From positions 1 through 64,000 of the forward strand of contig JAUPFP010000131.1 in NCBI GenBank assembly GCA_036925085.1: DNA of 64,000 bases, read 5' to 3'. Position numbers and translations under genes: made by a program. Origin of the DNA: Brachycybe producta. Taxonomy: Eukaryota; Arthropoda; Diplopoda; Playtdesmida; Andrognathidae. The notes beneath the pieces are model-generated. The model saw only the letters and a program-made list of their open reading frames with translations. It did not search any database and was not told the origin of the DNA. This document shows positions 1-12,150 of the stretch, in pieces; position 1 is the first letter of the stretch, and every line of letters starts with the position of its first letter.

Positions 1-149
1 ACTCTACGTCTATTAGTTCATTTGGAATTAATTTTCAAAGTTACATGTCCATGCACAAGCAATGTCAAGCATAGACACTTCAATGATGTCCACTTTGAAC
101 TCGTGTCATTTTTGAACCATGCAGAGCACACAGGAATTGAAGACATTTC

Positions 150-176
150 TGCATTCCTGAATGTCCAAGGAATGCA
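150..176. repeat. Short dyad in A module (8-bp stem, 11-nt loop)
   Basis: tgcattcc (150-157) and ggaatgca (169-176) are perfect reverse complements separated by 11 nt. The same dyad sits at the equivalent place in the B module (340-347 and 359-366), so it recurs roughly every 190 bp along the array. Occasional units break the stem, for example gcactcc near 2,836, gctttcc at 3,792, aaattcc near 8,004 and gaattcc near 26,403. A hairpin or protein-binding dyad is possible, but no function is shown by sequence alone. Confidence 0.6.
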
Positions 177-201
177 ATGCATCTAACAGTTCCATTCTAC
201 G

Positions 202-285
202 AAAATTATTAACAATTCTCCAAAAATTAAATTCTTCCATGAGTACCCCCCTTGGAAGTTTTTCAAAAAACGGCCAAAAATGAAA
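202..285. other. Phased A-tracts in A linker (possible intrinsic bend)
   Basis: A-tracts lie at 202-205, 222-226, 265-270 and 276-280. Their centres are about 20.5, 43.5 and 10.5 bp apart, close to whole numbers of helical turns. A T5 run (259-263) precedes the A6. Phased A-tracts are known to curve DNA and recur in many satellites. The pattern repeats in every A linker of the array. Curvature here is an inference from spacing only. Confidence 0.4.
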
Positions 286-290
286 GTAAC

Positions 291-483
291 TGGTGTAATT
301 TTTGAAGCATGCATTGCACAATGGAATTGAAGACATCCCTGCATTCCTGATTGCCCAAGGAATGCAATGCATCTAAAAGCTTCACTCTACGTCTATTAGT
401 TCATTTGGAATTAATTTTCAAAGTTACATGTCCATGCACAAGCAATGTCAAGCATAGACACTTCAATGATGTCCACTTTGAAC
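291..483 (+). repeat. Reference B subunit (193 bp) of the 383-bp dimer
   Basis: This is the second half of the unit, starting at tggtgtaatttttgaagc. Positions 291-391 are the conserved 101-bp module and 392-483 the B-specific linker (from tctattagttcatttgg to actttgaac). GC is about 38%. The module carries gcatgcattgcac, the HindIII site aagctt and the gattgcccaagg segment. Most diagnostic variants that define monomer types (c, y, t, n, D) lie in this subunit, mainly in its linker, so it carries most of the array's typing information. This particular copy has an a at 321 (caatgg, not cactgg), which is shared only with the unit at 4,536. Confidence 0.9.
309..372. repeat. 10-bp inverted repeat in B module
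   Basis: atgcattgca (309-318) is the exact reverse complement of tgcaatgcat (363-372), with 44 nt between them. The 8-bp dyad 340-347/359-366 overlaps the right arm, so the two pairings are mutually exclusive. The left arm is specific to B subunits, because A has atgcagagca there. The right arm is present in both A (173-182) and B. It recurs in nearly every unit. Confidence 0.55.
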
Positions 484-1963
484 TCGTGTCATTTTTGAAC
501 CATGCAGAGCACACAGGAATTGAAGACATTTCTGCATTCCTGAATGTCCAAGGAATGCAATGCATCTAACAGTTCCATTCTACGAAAATTATTAACAATT
601 CTCCAAAAATTAAATTCTTCCATGAGTACCCCCCTTGGAAGTTTTTCAAAAAACGGCCAAAAATGAAAGTAACTGGTGTAATTTTTGAAGCATGCATTGC
701 ACACTGGAATTGAAGACATCCCTGCATTCCTGATTGCCCAAGGAATGCAATGCATCTAAAAGCTTCACTCTACGTCTATTAGTTCATTTGGAATTAATTT
801 TCAAAGTTACATGTCCATGCACAAGCAATGTCAAGCATAGACACTTCAATGATGTCCACTTTGAACTCGTGTCATTTTTGAACCATGCAGAGCACACAGG
901 AATTGAAGACATTTCTGCATTCCTGAATGTCCAAGGAATGCAATGCATCTAACAGTTCCATTCTACGAAAATTATTAACAATTCTCCAAAAATTAAATTC
1001 TTCCATGAGTACCCCCCTTGGAAGTTTTTCAAAAAACGGCCAAAAATGAAAGTAACTGGTGTAATTTTTGAAGCATGCATTGCACACTGGAATTGAAGAC
1101 ATCCCTGCATTCCTGATTGCCCAAGGAATGCAATGCATCTAAAAGCTTCACTCTACGTCTATTAGTTCATTTGGAATTAATTTTCAAAGTTACATGTCCA
1201 TGCACAAGCAATGTCAAGCATAGACACTTCAATGATGTCCACTTTGAACTCGTGTCATTTTTGAACCATGCAGAGCACACAGGAATTGAAGACATTTCTG
1301 CATTCCTGAATGTCCAAGGAATGCAATGCATCTAACAGTTCCATTCTACGAAAATTATTAACAATTCTCCAAAAATTAAATTCTTCCATGAGTACCCCCC
1401 TTGGAAGTTTTTCAAAAAACGGCCAAAAATGAAAGTAACTGGTGTAATTTTTGAAGCATGCATTGCACACTGGAATTGAAGACATCCCTGCATTCCTGAT
1501 TGCCCAAGGAATGCAATGCATCTAAAAGCTTCACTCTACGTCTATTAGTTCATTTGGAATTAATTTTCAAAGTTACATGTCCATGCACAAGCAATGTCAA
1601 GCATAGACACTTCAATGATGTCCACTTTGAACTCGTGTCATTTTTGAACCATGCAGAGCACACAGGAATTGAAGACATTTCTGCATTCTTGAATGTCCAA
1701 GGAATGCAATGCATCTAACAGTTCCATTCTACGAAAATTATTAACAATTCTCCAAAAATTAAATTCTTCCATGAGTACCCCCCTTGGAAGTTTTTCAAAA
1801 AACGGCCAAAAATGAAAGTAACTGGTGTAATTTTTGAAGCATGCATTGCACACTGGAATTGAAGACATCCCTGCATTCCTGATTGCCCAAGGAATGCAAT
1901 GCATCTAAAAGCTTCACTCTACGTCTATTAGTTCATTTGGAATTAATTTTCAAAGTTACATGT

Positions 1964-3792
1964 ACATGCACAAGCAATGTCAAGCATAGACACTTCAATG
2001 ATGTCCACTTTGAACTCGTGTCATTTTTGAACCATGCAGAGCACACAGGAATTGAAGACATTTCTGCATTCCTGAATGTCCAAGGAATGCAATGCATCTA
2101 ACAGTTCCATTCTACGAAAATTATTAACAATTCTCCAAAAATTAAATTCTTCCATGAGTACCCCCCTTGGAAGTTTTTCAAAAAACGGCCAAAAATGAAA
2201 GTAACTGGTGTAATATTTGAAGCATGCATTGCACACTGGAATTGAAGACATCCCTGCATTCCTGATTGCCCAAGGAATGCAATGCATCTAAAAGCTTCAC
2301 TCTACGTCTATTAGTTCATTTGGAATTAATTTTCAAAGTTACACATGTACATGCACAAGCAATGTCAAGCATAGACACTTCAATGATGTCCACTTTGAAC
2401 TCGTGTCATTTTTGAACCATGCAGAGCACACAGGAATTGAAGACATTTCTGCATTCCTGAATGTCCAAGGAATGCTATGCATCTAACAGTTCCATTCTAC
2501 GAAAATTATTAACAATTCTCCAAAAATTAAATTCTTCCATGAGTACCCCCCTTGGAAGTTTTTCAAAAAACGGCCAAAAATGAAAGTAACTGGTGTAATT
2601 TTTGAAGCATGCATTGCACACTGGAATTGAAGACATCCCTGCATTCCTGATTGCCCAAGGAATGCAATGCATCTAAAAGCTTCACTCTACGTCTATTAGT
2701 TCATTTGGAATTAATTTTCAAAGTTACATGTCCATGCACAAGCAATGTCAAGCATAGACACTTCAATGATGTCCACTTTGAACTCGTGTCATTTTTGAAC
2801 CATGCAGAGCACACAGGAATTGAAGACATTTCTGCACTCCTGAATGTCAAAGGAATGCAATGCATCTAACAGTTCCATTCTACGAAAATTATTAACAATT
2901 CTCCAAAAATTAAATTCTTCCATGAGTACCCCCCTTGGAAGTTTTTCAAAAAACGGCCAAAAATGAAAGTATCTGGTGTAAGTTTTGAAGCATGCATTGC
3001 ACACTGGAATTGAAGACATCCCTGCATTCCTGATTGCCCAAGGAATGCAATGCATCTAAAAGCTTCACTCTACGTCTATTAGTTCATTTGGAATTAATTT
3101 TCAAAGTTACATGTCCATGCACAAGCAATGTCAAGCATAGACACTTCAATGATGTCCACTTTGAACTCGTGTCATTTTTGAACCATGCAGAGCACACAGG
3201 AATTGAAGACATTTCTGCATTCCTGAATGTCCAAGGAATGCAATGCATCTAACAGTTCCATTCTACGAAAATTATTAACAATTCTCCAAAAATTAAATTC
3301 TTCCATGAGTACCCCCCTTGGAAGTTTTTCAAAAAATGGCCAAAAATGAAAGTAACTGGTGTAATTTTTGAAGCATGCATTGCACACTGGAATTGAAGAC
3401 ATCCCTGCATTCCTGATTGCCCAAGGAATGCAATGCATCTAAAAGCTTCACTCTACGTCTATTAGTTCATTTGGAATTAATTTTCAAAGTTACATGTACA
3501 TGCACAAGCAATGTCAAGCATAGACACTTCAATGATGTCCACTTTGAACTCGTGTCATTTTTGAACCATGCAGAGCACACAGGAATTGAAGACATTTCTG
3601 CATTCCTGAATGTCCAAGGAATGCAATGCATCTAACAGTTCCATTCTACGAAAATTATTAACAATTCTCCAAAAATTAAATTCTTCCATGAGTACCCCCC
3701 TTGGAAGTTTTTCAAAAAATGGCCAAAAATGAAAGTAACTGGTGTAATTTTTGAAGCATGCATTGCACACTGGAATTGAAGACATCCCTGCT
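1964..3792 (+). repeat. Higher-order repeat block H1, copy 1 (3,832-bp offset)
   Basis: This is the minimum extent, set by diagnostic variants shared with 5,796-7,624 at a constant 3,832-bp offset (10 monomers plus 2 bp). Shared variants in order are: tgtacatg (1,964), taatatttg (about 2,214), a 2-bp insertion making acacatgtac (2,341), ctatgc (about 2,476), gcactcctg with gtcaaagg (about 2,836-2,850), atctggtgtaag (about 2,971), two aaaaatggcc sites (about 3,337 and 3,719), tgtacatg (about 3,497) and gctttcctg (3,792). The true left edge is hidden in consensus units to the left. A rare caatgg variant at 321 and 4,536 (offset 4,215) suggests the full block began near the window start and that the copies differ by one plain monomer. 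Confidence 0.85.
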
Positions 3793-5795
3793 TTCCTGAT
3801 TGCCCAAGGAATGCAATGCATCTAAAAGCTTCACTCTACGTCTATTAGTTCATTTGGAATTAATTTTCAAAGTTACATGTCCATGCACAAGCAATGTCAA
3901 GCATAGACACTTCAATGATGTCCACTTTGAACTCGTGTCATTTTTGAACCATGCAGAGCACACAGGAATTGAAGACATTTCTGCATTCCTGAATGTCCAA
4001 GGAATGCAATGCATCTAACAGTTCCATTCTACGAAAATTATTAACAATTCTCCAAAAATTAAATTCTTCCATGAGTACCCCCCTTGGAAGTTTTTCAAAA
4101 AACGGCCAAAAATGAAAGTAACTGGTGTAATTTTTGAAGCATGCATTGCACACTGGAATTGAAGACATCCCTGCATTCCTGATTGCCCAAGGAATGCAAT
4201 GCATCTAAAAGCTTCACTCTACGTCTATTAGTTCATTTGGAATTAATTTTCAAAGTTACATGTCCATGCACAAGCAATGTCAAGCATAGACACTTCAATG
4301 ATGTCCACTTTGAACTCGTGTCATTTTTGAACCATGCAGAGCACACAGGAATTGAAGACATTTCTGCATTCCTGAATGTCCAAGGAATGCAATGCATCTA
4401 ACAGTTCCATTCTACGAAAATTATTAACAATTCTCCAAAAATTAAATTCTTCCATGAGTACCCCCCTTGGAAGTTTTTCAAAAAACGGCCAAAAATGAAA
4501 GTAACTGGTGTAATTTTTGAAGCATGCATTGCACAATGGAATTGAAGACATCCCTGCATTCCTGATTGCCCAAGGAATGCAATGCATCTAAAAGCTTCAC
4601 TCTACGTCTATTAGTTCATTTGGAATTAATTTTCAAAGTTACATGTCCATGCACAAGCAATGTCAAGCATAGACACTTCAATGATGTCCACTTTGAACTC
4701 GTGTCATTTTTGAACCATGCAGAGCACACAGGAATTGAAGACATTTCTGCATTCCTGAATGTCCAAGGAATGCAATGCATCTAACAGTTCCATTCTACGA
4801 AAATTATTAACAATTCTCCAAAAATTAAATTCTTCCATGAGTACCCCCCTTGGAAGTTTTTCAAAAAACGGCCAAAAATGAAAGTAACTGGTGTAATTTT
4901 TGAAGCATGCATTGCACACTGGAATTGAAGACATCCCTGCATTCCTGATTGCCCAAGGAATGCAATGCATCTAAAAGCTTCACTCTACGTCTATTAGTTC
5001 ATTTGGAATTAATTTTCAAAGTTACATGTCCATGCACAAGCAATGTCAAGCATAGACACTTCAATGATGTCCACTTTGAACTCGTGTCATTTTTGAACCA
5101 TGCAGAGCACACAGGAATTGAAGACATTTCTGCATTCCTGAATGTCCAAGGAATGCAATGCATCTAACAGTTCCATTCTACGAAAATTATTAACAATTCT
5201 CCAAAAATTAAATTCTTCCATGAGTACCCCCCTTGGAAGTTTTTCAAAAAACGGCCAAAAATGAAAGTAACTGGTGTAATTTTTGAAGCATGCATTGCAC
5301 ACTGGAATTGAAGACATCCCTGCATTCCTGATTGCCCAAGGAATGCAATGCATCTAAAAGCTTCACTCTACGTCTATTAGTTCATTTGGAATTAATTTTC
5401 AAAGTTACATGTCCATGCACAAGCAATGTCAAGCATAGACACTTCAATGATGTCCACTTTGAACTCGTGTCATTTTTGAACCATGCAGAGCACACAGGAA
5501 TTGAAGACGTTTCTGCATTCCTGAATGTCCAAGGAATGCAATGCATCTAACAGTTCCATTCTACGAAAATTATTAACAATTCTCCAAAAATTAAATTCTT
5601 CCATGAGTACCCCCCTTGGAAGTTTTTCAAAAAACGGCCAAAAATGAAAGTAACTGGTGTAATTTTTGAAGCATGCATTGCACACTGGAATTGAAGACAT
5701 CCCTGCATTCCTGATTGCCCAAGGAATGCAATGCATCTAAAAGCTTCACTCTACGTCTATTAGTTCATTTGGAATTAATTTTCAAAGTTACATGT

Positions 5796-7624
5796 ACATG
5801 CACAAGCAATGTCAAGCATAGACACTTCAATGATGTCCACTTTGAACTCGTGTCATTTTTGAACCATGCAGAGCACACAGGAATTGAAGACATTTCTGCA
5901 TTCCTGAATGTCCAAGGAATGCAATGCATCTAACAGTTCCATTCTACGAAAATTATTAACAATTCTCCAAAAATTAAATTCTTCCATGAGTACCCCCCTT
6001 GGAAGTTTTTCAAAAAACGGCCAAAAATGAAAGTAACTGGTGTAATATTTGAAGCATGCATTGCACACTGGAATTGAAGACATCCCTGCATTCCTGATTG
6101 CCCAAGGAATGCAATGCATCTAAAAGCTTCACTCTACGTCTATTAGTTCATTTGGAATTAATTTTCAAAGTTACACATGTACATGCACAAGCAATGTCAA
6201 GCATAGACACTTCAATGATGTCCACTTTGAACTCGTGTCATTTTTGAACCATGCAGAGCACACAGGAATTGAAGACATTTCTGCATTCCTGAATGTCCAA
6301 GGAATGCTATGCATCTAACAGTTCCATTCTACGAAAATTATTAACAATTCTCCAAAAATTAAATTCTTCCATGAGTACCCCCCTTGGAAGTTTTTCAAAA
6401 AACGGCCAAAAATGAAAGTAACTGGTGTAATTTTTGAAGCATGCATTGCACACTGGAATTGAAGACATCCCTGCATTCCTGATTGCCCAAGGAATGCAAT
6501 GCATCTAAAAGCTTCACTCTACGTCTATTAGTTCATTTGGAATTAATTTTCAAAGTTACATGTCCATGCACAAGCAATGTCAAGCATAGACACTTCAATG
6601 ATGTCCACTTTGAACTCGTGTCATTTTTGAACCATGCAGAGCACACAGGAATTGAAGACATTTCTGCACTCCTGAATGTCAAAGGAATGTAATGCATCTA
6701 ACAGTTCCATTCTACGAAAATTATTAACAATTCTCCAAAAATTAAATTCTTCCATGAGTACCCCCCTTGGAAGTTTTTCAAAAAACGGCCAAAAATGAAA
6801 GTATCTGGTGTAAGTTTTGAAGCATGCATTGCACACTGGAATTGAAGACATCCCTGCATTCCTGATTGCCCAAGGAATGCAATGCATCTAAAAGCTTCAC
6901 TCTACGTCTATTAGTTCATTTGGAATTAATTTTCAAAGTTACATGTCCATGCACAAGCAATGTCAAGCATAGACACTTCAATGATGTCCACTTTGAACTC
7001 GTGTCATTTTTGAACCATGCAGAGCACACAGGAATTGAAGACATTTCTGCATTCCTGAATGTCCAAGGAATGCAATGCATCTAACAGTTCCATTCTACGA
7101 AAATTATTAACAATTCTCCAAAAATTAAATTCTTCCATGAGTACCCCCCTTGGAAGTTTTTCAAAAAATGGCCAAAAATGAAAGTAACTGGTGTAATTTT
7201 TGAAGCATGCATTGCACACTGGAATTGAAGACATCCCTGCATTCCTGATTGCCCAAGGAATGCAATGCATCTAAAAGCTTCACTCTACGTCTATTAGTTC
7301 ATTTGGAATTAATTTTCAAAGTTACATGTACATGCACAAGCAATGTCAAGCATAGACACTTCAATGATGTCCACTTTGAACTCGTGTCATTTTTGAACCA
7401 TGCAGAGCACACAGGAATTGAAGACATTTCTGCATTCCTGAATGTCCAAGGAATGCAATGCATCTAACAGTTCCATTCTACGAAAATTATTAACAATTCT
7501 CCAAAAATTAAATTCTTCCATGAGTACCCCCCTTGGAAGTTTTTCAAAAAATGGCCAAAAATGAAAGTAACTGGTGTAATTTTTGAAGCATGCATTGCAC
7601 ACTGGAATTGAAGACATCCCTGCT
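5796..7624 (+). repeat. Higher-order repeat block H1, copy 2
   Basis: This block repeats the ordered variant set of 1,964-3,792, including the identical 2-bp insertion at 6,173-6,176. One private difference is seen: ggaatgtaatgc near 6,690 against ggaatgcaatgc in copy 1. Homology at this offset ends before 7,888, where this side has aaaaatgaaattc and copy 1 does not. Near identity implies recent unequal exchange or block amplification. Confidence 0.85.
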
Positions 7625-10390
7625 TTCCTGATTGCCCAAGGAATGCAATGCATCTAAAAGCTTCACTCTACGTCTATTAGTTCATTTGGAATTAATTTTC
7701 AAAGTTACATGTCCATGCACAAGCAATGTCAAGCATAGACACTTCAATGATGTCCACTTTGAACTCGTGTCATTTTTGAACCATGCAGAGCACACAGGAA
7801 TTGAAGACATTTCTGCATTCCTGAATGTCCAAGGAATGCAATGCATCTAACAGTTCCATTCTACGAAAATTATTAACAATTCTCCAAAAATGAAATTCTT
7901 CCATGAGTACCCCCCTTGGAAGTTTTTCAAAAAACGGCCAAAAATGAAAGTAACTGGTGTAATTTTTGAAGCATGCATTGCACACTGGAATTGAAGACAT
8001 CCCTAAATTCCTGATTGCCCAAGGAATGCAATGCATCTAAAAGCTTCACTCTACGTCTATTAGTTCATTTGGAATTAATTTTCAAAGTTACATGTACATG
8101 CACAAGCAATGTCAAGCATAGACACTTCAATGATGTCCACTTTGAACTCGTGTCATTTTTGAACCATGCAGAGCACACAGGAATTGAAGACATTTCTGCA
8201 TTCCTGAATGTCCAAGGAATGCAATGCATCTAACAGTTCCATTCTACGAAAATTATTAACAATTCTCCAAAAATTAAATTCTTCCATGAGTACCCCCCTT
8301 GGAAGTTTTTCAAAAAACGGCCAAAAATGAAAGTAACTGGTGTAATTTTTGAAGCATGCATTGCACACTGGAATTGAAGACATCCCTGCATTCCTGATTG
8401 CCCAAGGAATGCAATGCATCTAAAAGCTTCACTCTACGTCTATTAGTTCATTTGGAATTAATTTTCAAAGTTACATGTCCATGCACAAGCAATGTCAAGC
8501 ATAGACACTTCAATGATGTCCACTTTGAACTCGTGTCATTTTTGAACCATGCAGAGCACACAGGAATTGAAGACATTTCTGCATTCCTGAATGTCCAAGG
8601 AATGCAATGCATCTAACAGTTCCATTCTACGAAAATTATTAACAATTCTCCAAAAATTAAATTCTTCCATGAGTACCCCCCTTGGAAGTTTTTCAAAAAA
8701 TGGCCAAAAATGAAAGTAACTGGTGTAATTTTTGAAGCATGCATTGCACACTGGAATTGAAGACATCCCTGCATTCCTGATTGCCCAAGGAATGCAATGC
8801 ATCTAAAAGCTTCACTCTACGTCTATTAGTTCATTTGGAATTAATTTTCAAAGTTACATGTCCATGCACAAGCAATGTCAAGCATAGACACTTCAATGAT
8901 GTCCACTTTGAACTCGTGTCATTTTTGAACCATGCAGAGCACACAGGAATTGAAGACATTTCTGCATTCCTGAATGTCCAAGGAATGCAATGCATCTAAC
9001 AGTTCCATTCTACGAAAATTATTAACAATTCTCCAAAAATGAAATTCTTCCATGAGTACCCCCCTTGGAAGTTTTTCAAAAAACGGCCAAAAATGAAAGT
9101 AACTGGTGTAATTTTTTAAGCATGCATTGCACACTGGAATTGAAGACATCCCTGCATTCCTGATTGCCCAAGGAATGCAATGCATCTAAAAGCTTCACTC
9201 TACGTCTATTAGTTCATTTGGAATTAATTTTCAAAGTTACATGTCCATGCACAAGCAATGTCAAGCATAGACACTTCAATGATGTCCACTTTGAACTCGT
9301 GTCATTTTTGAACCATGCAGAGCACACAGGAATTGAAGACATTTCTGCATTCCTGAATGTCCAAGGAATGCAATGCATCTAACAGTTCCATTCTACGAAA
9401 ATTATTAACAATTCTCCAAAAATTAAATTCTTCCATGAGTACCCCCCTTGGAAGTTTTTCAAAAAACGGCCAAAAATGAAAGTAACTGGTGTAATTTTTG
9501 AAGCATGCATTGCACACTGGAATTGAAGACATCCCTGCATTCCTGATTGCCCAAGGAATGCAATGCATCTAAAAGCTTCACTCTACGTCTATTAGTTCAT
9601 TTGGAATTAATTTTCAAAGTTACATGTCCATGCACAAGCAATGTCAAGCATAGACACTTCAATGATGTCCACTTTGAACTCGTGTCATTTTTGAACCATG
9701 CAGAGCACACAGGAATTGAAGACATTTCTGCATTCCTGAATGTCCAAGGAATGCAATGCATCTAACAGTTCCATTCTACGAAAATTATTAACAATTCTCC
9801 AAAAATTAAATTCTTCCATGAGTACCCCCCTTGGAAGTTTTTCAAAAAATGGCCAAAAATGAAAGTAACTGGTGTAATTTTTGAAGCATGCATTGCACAC
9901 TGGAATTGAAGACATCCCTGCATTCCTGATTGCCCAAGGAATGCAATGCATCTAAAAGCTTCACTCTACGTCTATTAGTTCATTTGGAATTAATTTTCAA
10001 AGTTACATGTCCATGCACAAGCAATGTCAAGCATAGACACTTCAATGATGTCCACTTTGAACTCGTGTCATTTTTGAACCATGCAGAGCACACAGGAATT
10101 GAAGACATTTCTGCATTCCTGAATGTCCAAGGAATGCAATGCATCTAACAGTTCCATTCTACGAAAATTATTAACAATTCTCCAAAAATTAAATTCTTCC
10201 ATGAGTACCCCCCTTGGAAGTTTTTCAAAAAACGGCCAAAAATGAAAGTAACTGGTGTAATTTTTGAAGCATGCATTGCACACTGGAATTGAAGACATCC
10301 CTGCATTCCTGATTGCCCAAGGAATGCAATGCATCTAAAAGCTTCACTCTACGTCTATTAGTTCATTTGGAATTAATTTTCAAAGTTACA

Positions 10391-12150
10391 TGTAGTTGCA
10401 CAAGCAATGTCAAGCATAGACACTTCAATGATGTCCACTTTGAACTCGTGTCATTTTTGAACCATGCAGAGCACACAGGAATTGAAGACATTTCTGCATT
10501 CCTGAATGTCCAAGGAATGCAATGCATCTAACAGTTCCATTCTACGAAAATTATTAACAATTCTCCAAAAATTAAATTCTTCCATGAGTACCCCCCTTGG
10601 AAGTTTTTCAAAAAATGGCCAAAAATGAAAGTAACTGGTGTAATTTTTGAAGCATGCATTGCACACTGGAATTGAAGACATCCCTGCATTCCTGATTGCC
10701 CAAGGAATGCAATGCATCTAAAAGCTTCACTCTACGTCTATTAGTTCATTTGGAATTAATTTTCAAAGTTACATGTCCATGCACAAGCAATGTCAAGCAT
10801 AGACACTTCAATGATGTCCACTTTGAACTCGTGTCATTTTTGAACCATGCAGAGCACACAGGAATTGAAGACATTTCTGCATTCCTGAATGTCCAAGGAA
10901 TGCAATGCATCTAACAGTTCCATTCTACGAAAATTATTAACAATTCTCCAAAAATTAAATTCTTCCATGAGTACCCCCCTTGGAAGTTTTTCAAAAAACG
11001 GCCAAAAATGAAAGTAACTGGTGTAATTTTTGAAGCATGCATTACACACTGGAATTGAAGACATCCCTGCATTCCTGATTGCCCAAGGAATGCAATGCAT
11101 CTAAAAGCTTCACTCTACGTCTATTAGTTCATTTGGAATTAATTTTCAAAGTTACATGTCCATGCACAAGCAATGTCAAGCATAGACACTTCAATGATGT
11201 CCACTTTGAACTGGTGTCATTTTTGAACCATGCAGAGCACACAGGAATTGAAGACATTTCTGCATTCCTGAATGTCCAAGGAATGCAATGCATCTAACAG
11301 TTCCATTCTACGAAAATTATTAACAATTCTCCAAAAATTAAATTCTTCCATGAGTACCCCCCTTGGAAGTTTTTCAAAAAATGGCCAAAAATGAAAGTAA
11401 CTGGTGTAATTTTTGAAGCATGCATTGCACACTGGAATTGAAGACATCCCTGCATTCCTGATTGCCCAAGGAATGCAATGCATCTAAAAGCTTCACTCTA
11501 CGTCTATTAGTTCATTTGGAATTAATTTTCAAAGTTACATGTCCATGCACAAGCAATGTCAAGCATAGACACTTCAATGATGTCCACTTTGAACTCGTGT
11601 CATTTTTGAACCATGCAGAGCACACAGGAATTGAAGACATTTCTGCATTCCTGAATGTCCAAGGAATGCAATGCATCTAACAGTTCCATTCTACGAAAAT
11701 TATTAACAATTCTCCAAAAATTAAATTCTTCCATGAGTACCCCCCTTGGAAGTTTTTCAAAAAACGGCCAAAAATGAAAGTAACTGGTGTAATTTTTGAA
11801 GCATGCATTGCACACTGGAATTGAAGACATCCCTGCATTCCTGATTGCCCAAGGAATGCAATGCATCTAAAAGCTTCACTCTACGTCTATTAGTTCATTT
11901 GGAATTAATTTTCAAAGTTACATGTAGTTGCACAAGCAATGTCAAGCATAGACACTTCAATGATGTCCACTTTGAACTCGTGTCATTTTTGAACCATGCA
12001 GAGCACACAGGAATTGAAGACATTTCTGCATTCCTGAATGTCCAAGGAATGCAATGCATCTAACAGTTCCATTCTACGAAAATTATTAACAATTCTCCAA
12101 AAATTAAATTCTTCCATGAGTACCCCCCTTGGAAGTTTTTCAAAAAATGG
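10391..12150 (+). repeat. Four-monomer duplication (1,532-bp offset) marked by tgtagttgc
   Basis: The rare variant tgtagttgc (consensus tgtccatgc) occurs at 10,391 and 11,923, exactly four monomers apart, and each is followed by an aaaaatggcc variant near 10,615 and 12,147. The ctggtg variant nearby (11,212 and 12,361) sits at a three-monomer offset, so the two copies are not perfectly collinear. The edges cannot be placed because intervening monomers are nearly consensus. Confidence 0.5.

Larger units (their letters stand above)
101..290 (+). repeat. Reference A subunit (190 bp) of the 383-bp dimer
   Basis: This is one example of the first half of the repeat unit, recurring every 383 bp. 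It starts at tcgtgtcatttttgaacc and ends just before tggtgtaatttttgaagc. Its first 101 bp (101-201) match the start of the B subunit at 87 of 101 positions without gaps. The other 89 bp (202-290) form an A/T-rich linker with the C6 tract (gagtaccccccttgg) and A-tracts, with little similarity to the B linker. GC is about 36%. The c at 102 is often g (ctggtg), mainly in c- and y-type neighbourhoods. Matching modules and similar linker length suggest an ancestral monomer of about 190 bp that became a dimer. Confidence 0.9.

Noticed and set aside
241..260. G-quadruplex or i-motif at the C6-C8 tract
   Set aside because: Only one C run per unit. Four close runs are needed for an intramolecular structure.
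106..372. Minus-strand 88-codon ORF, repeated in most units, as a gene family
   Set aside because: It recurs only because the satellite recurs. It shows no recognisable domain, changes between copies often alter the amino acid, and some copies are truncated or frameshifted. The 383-bp period is not a multiple of 3, so no longer frame can run through.
351..569. Plus-strand 72-codon ORF with TTG start
   Set aside because: It overlaps the minus-strand frame, uses a non-ATG start, has no known domain, and is fully explained by repetition of a low-divergence satellite.
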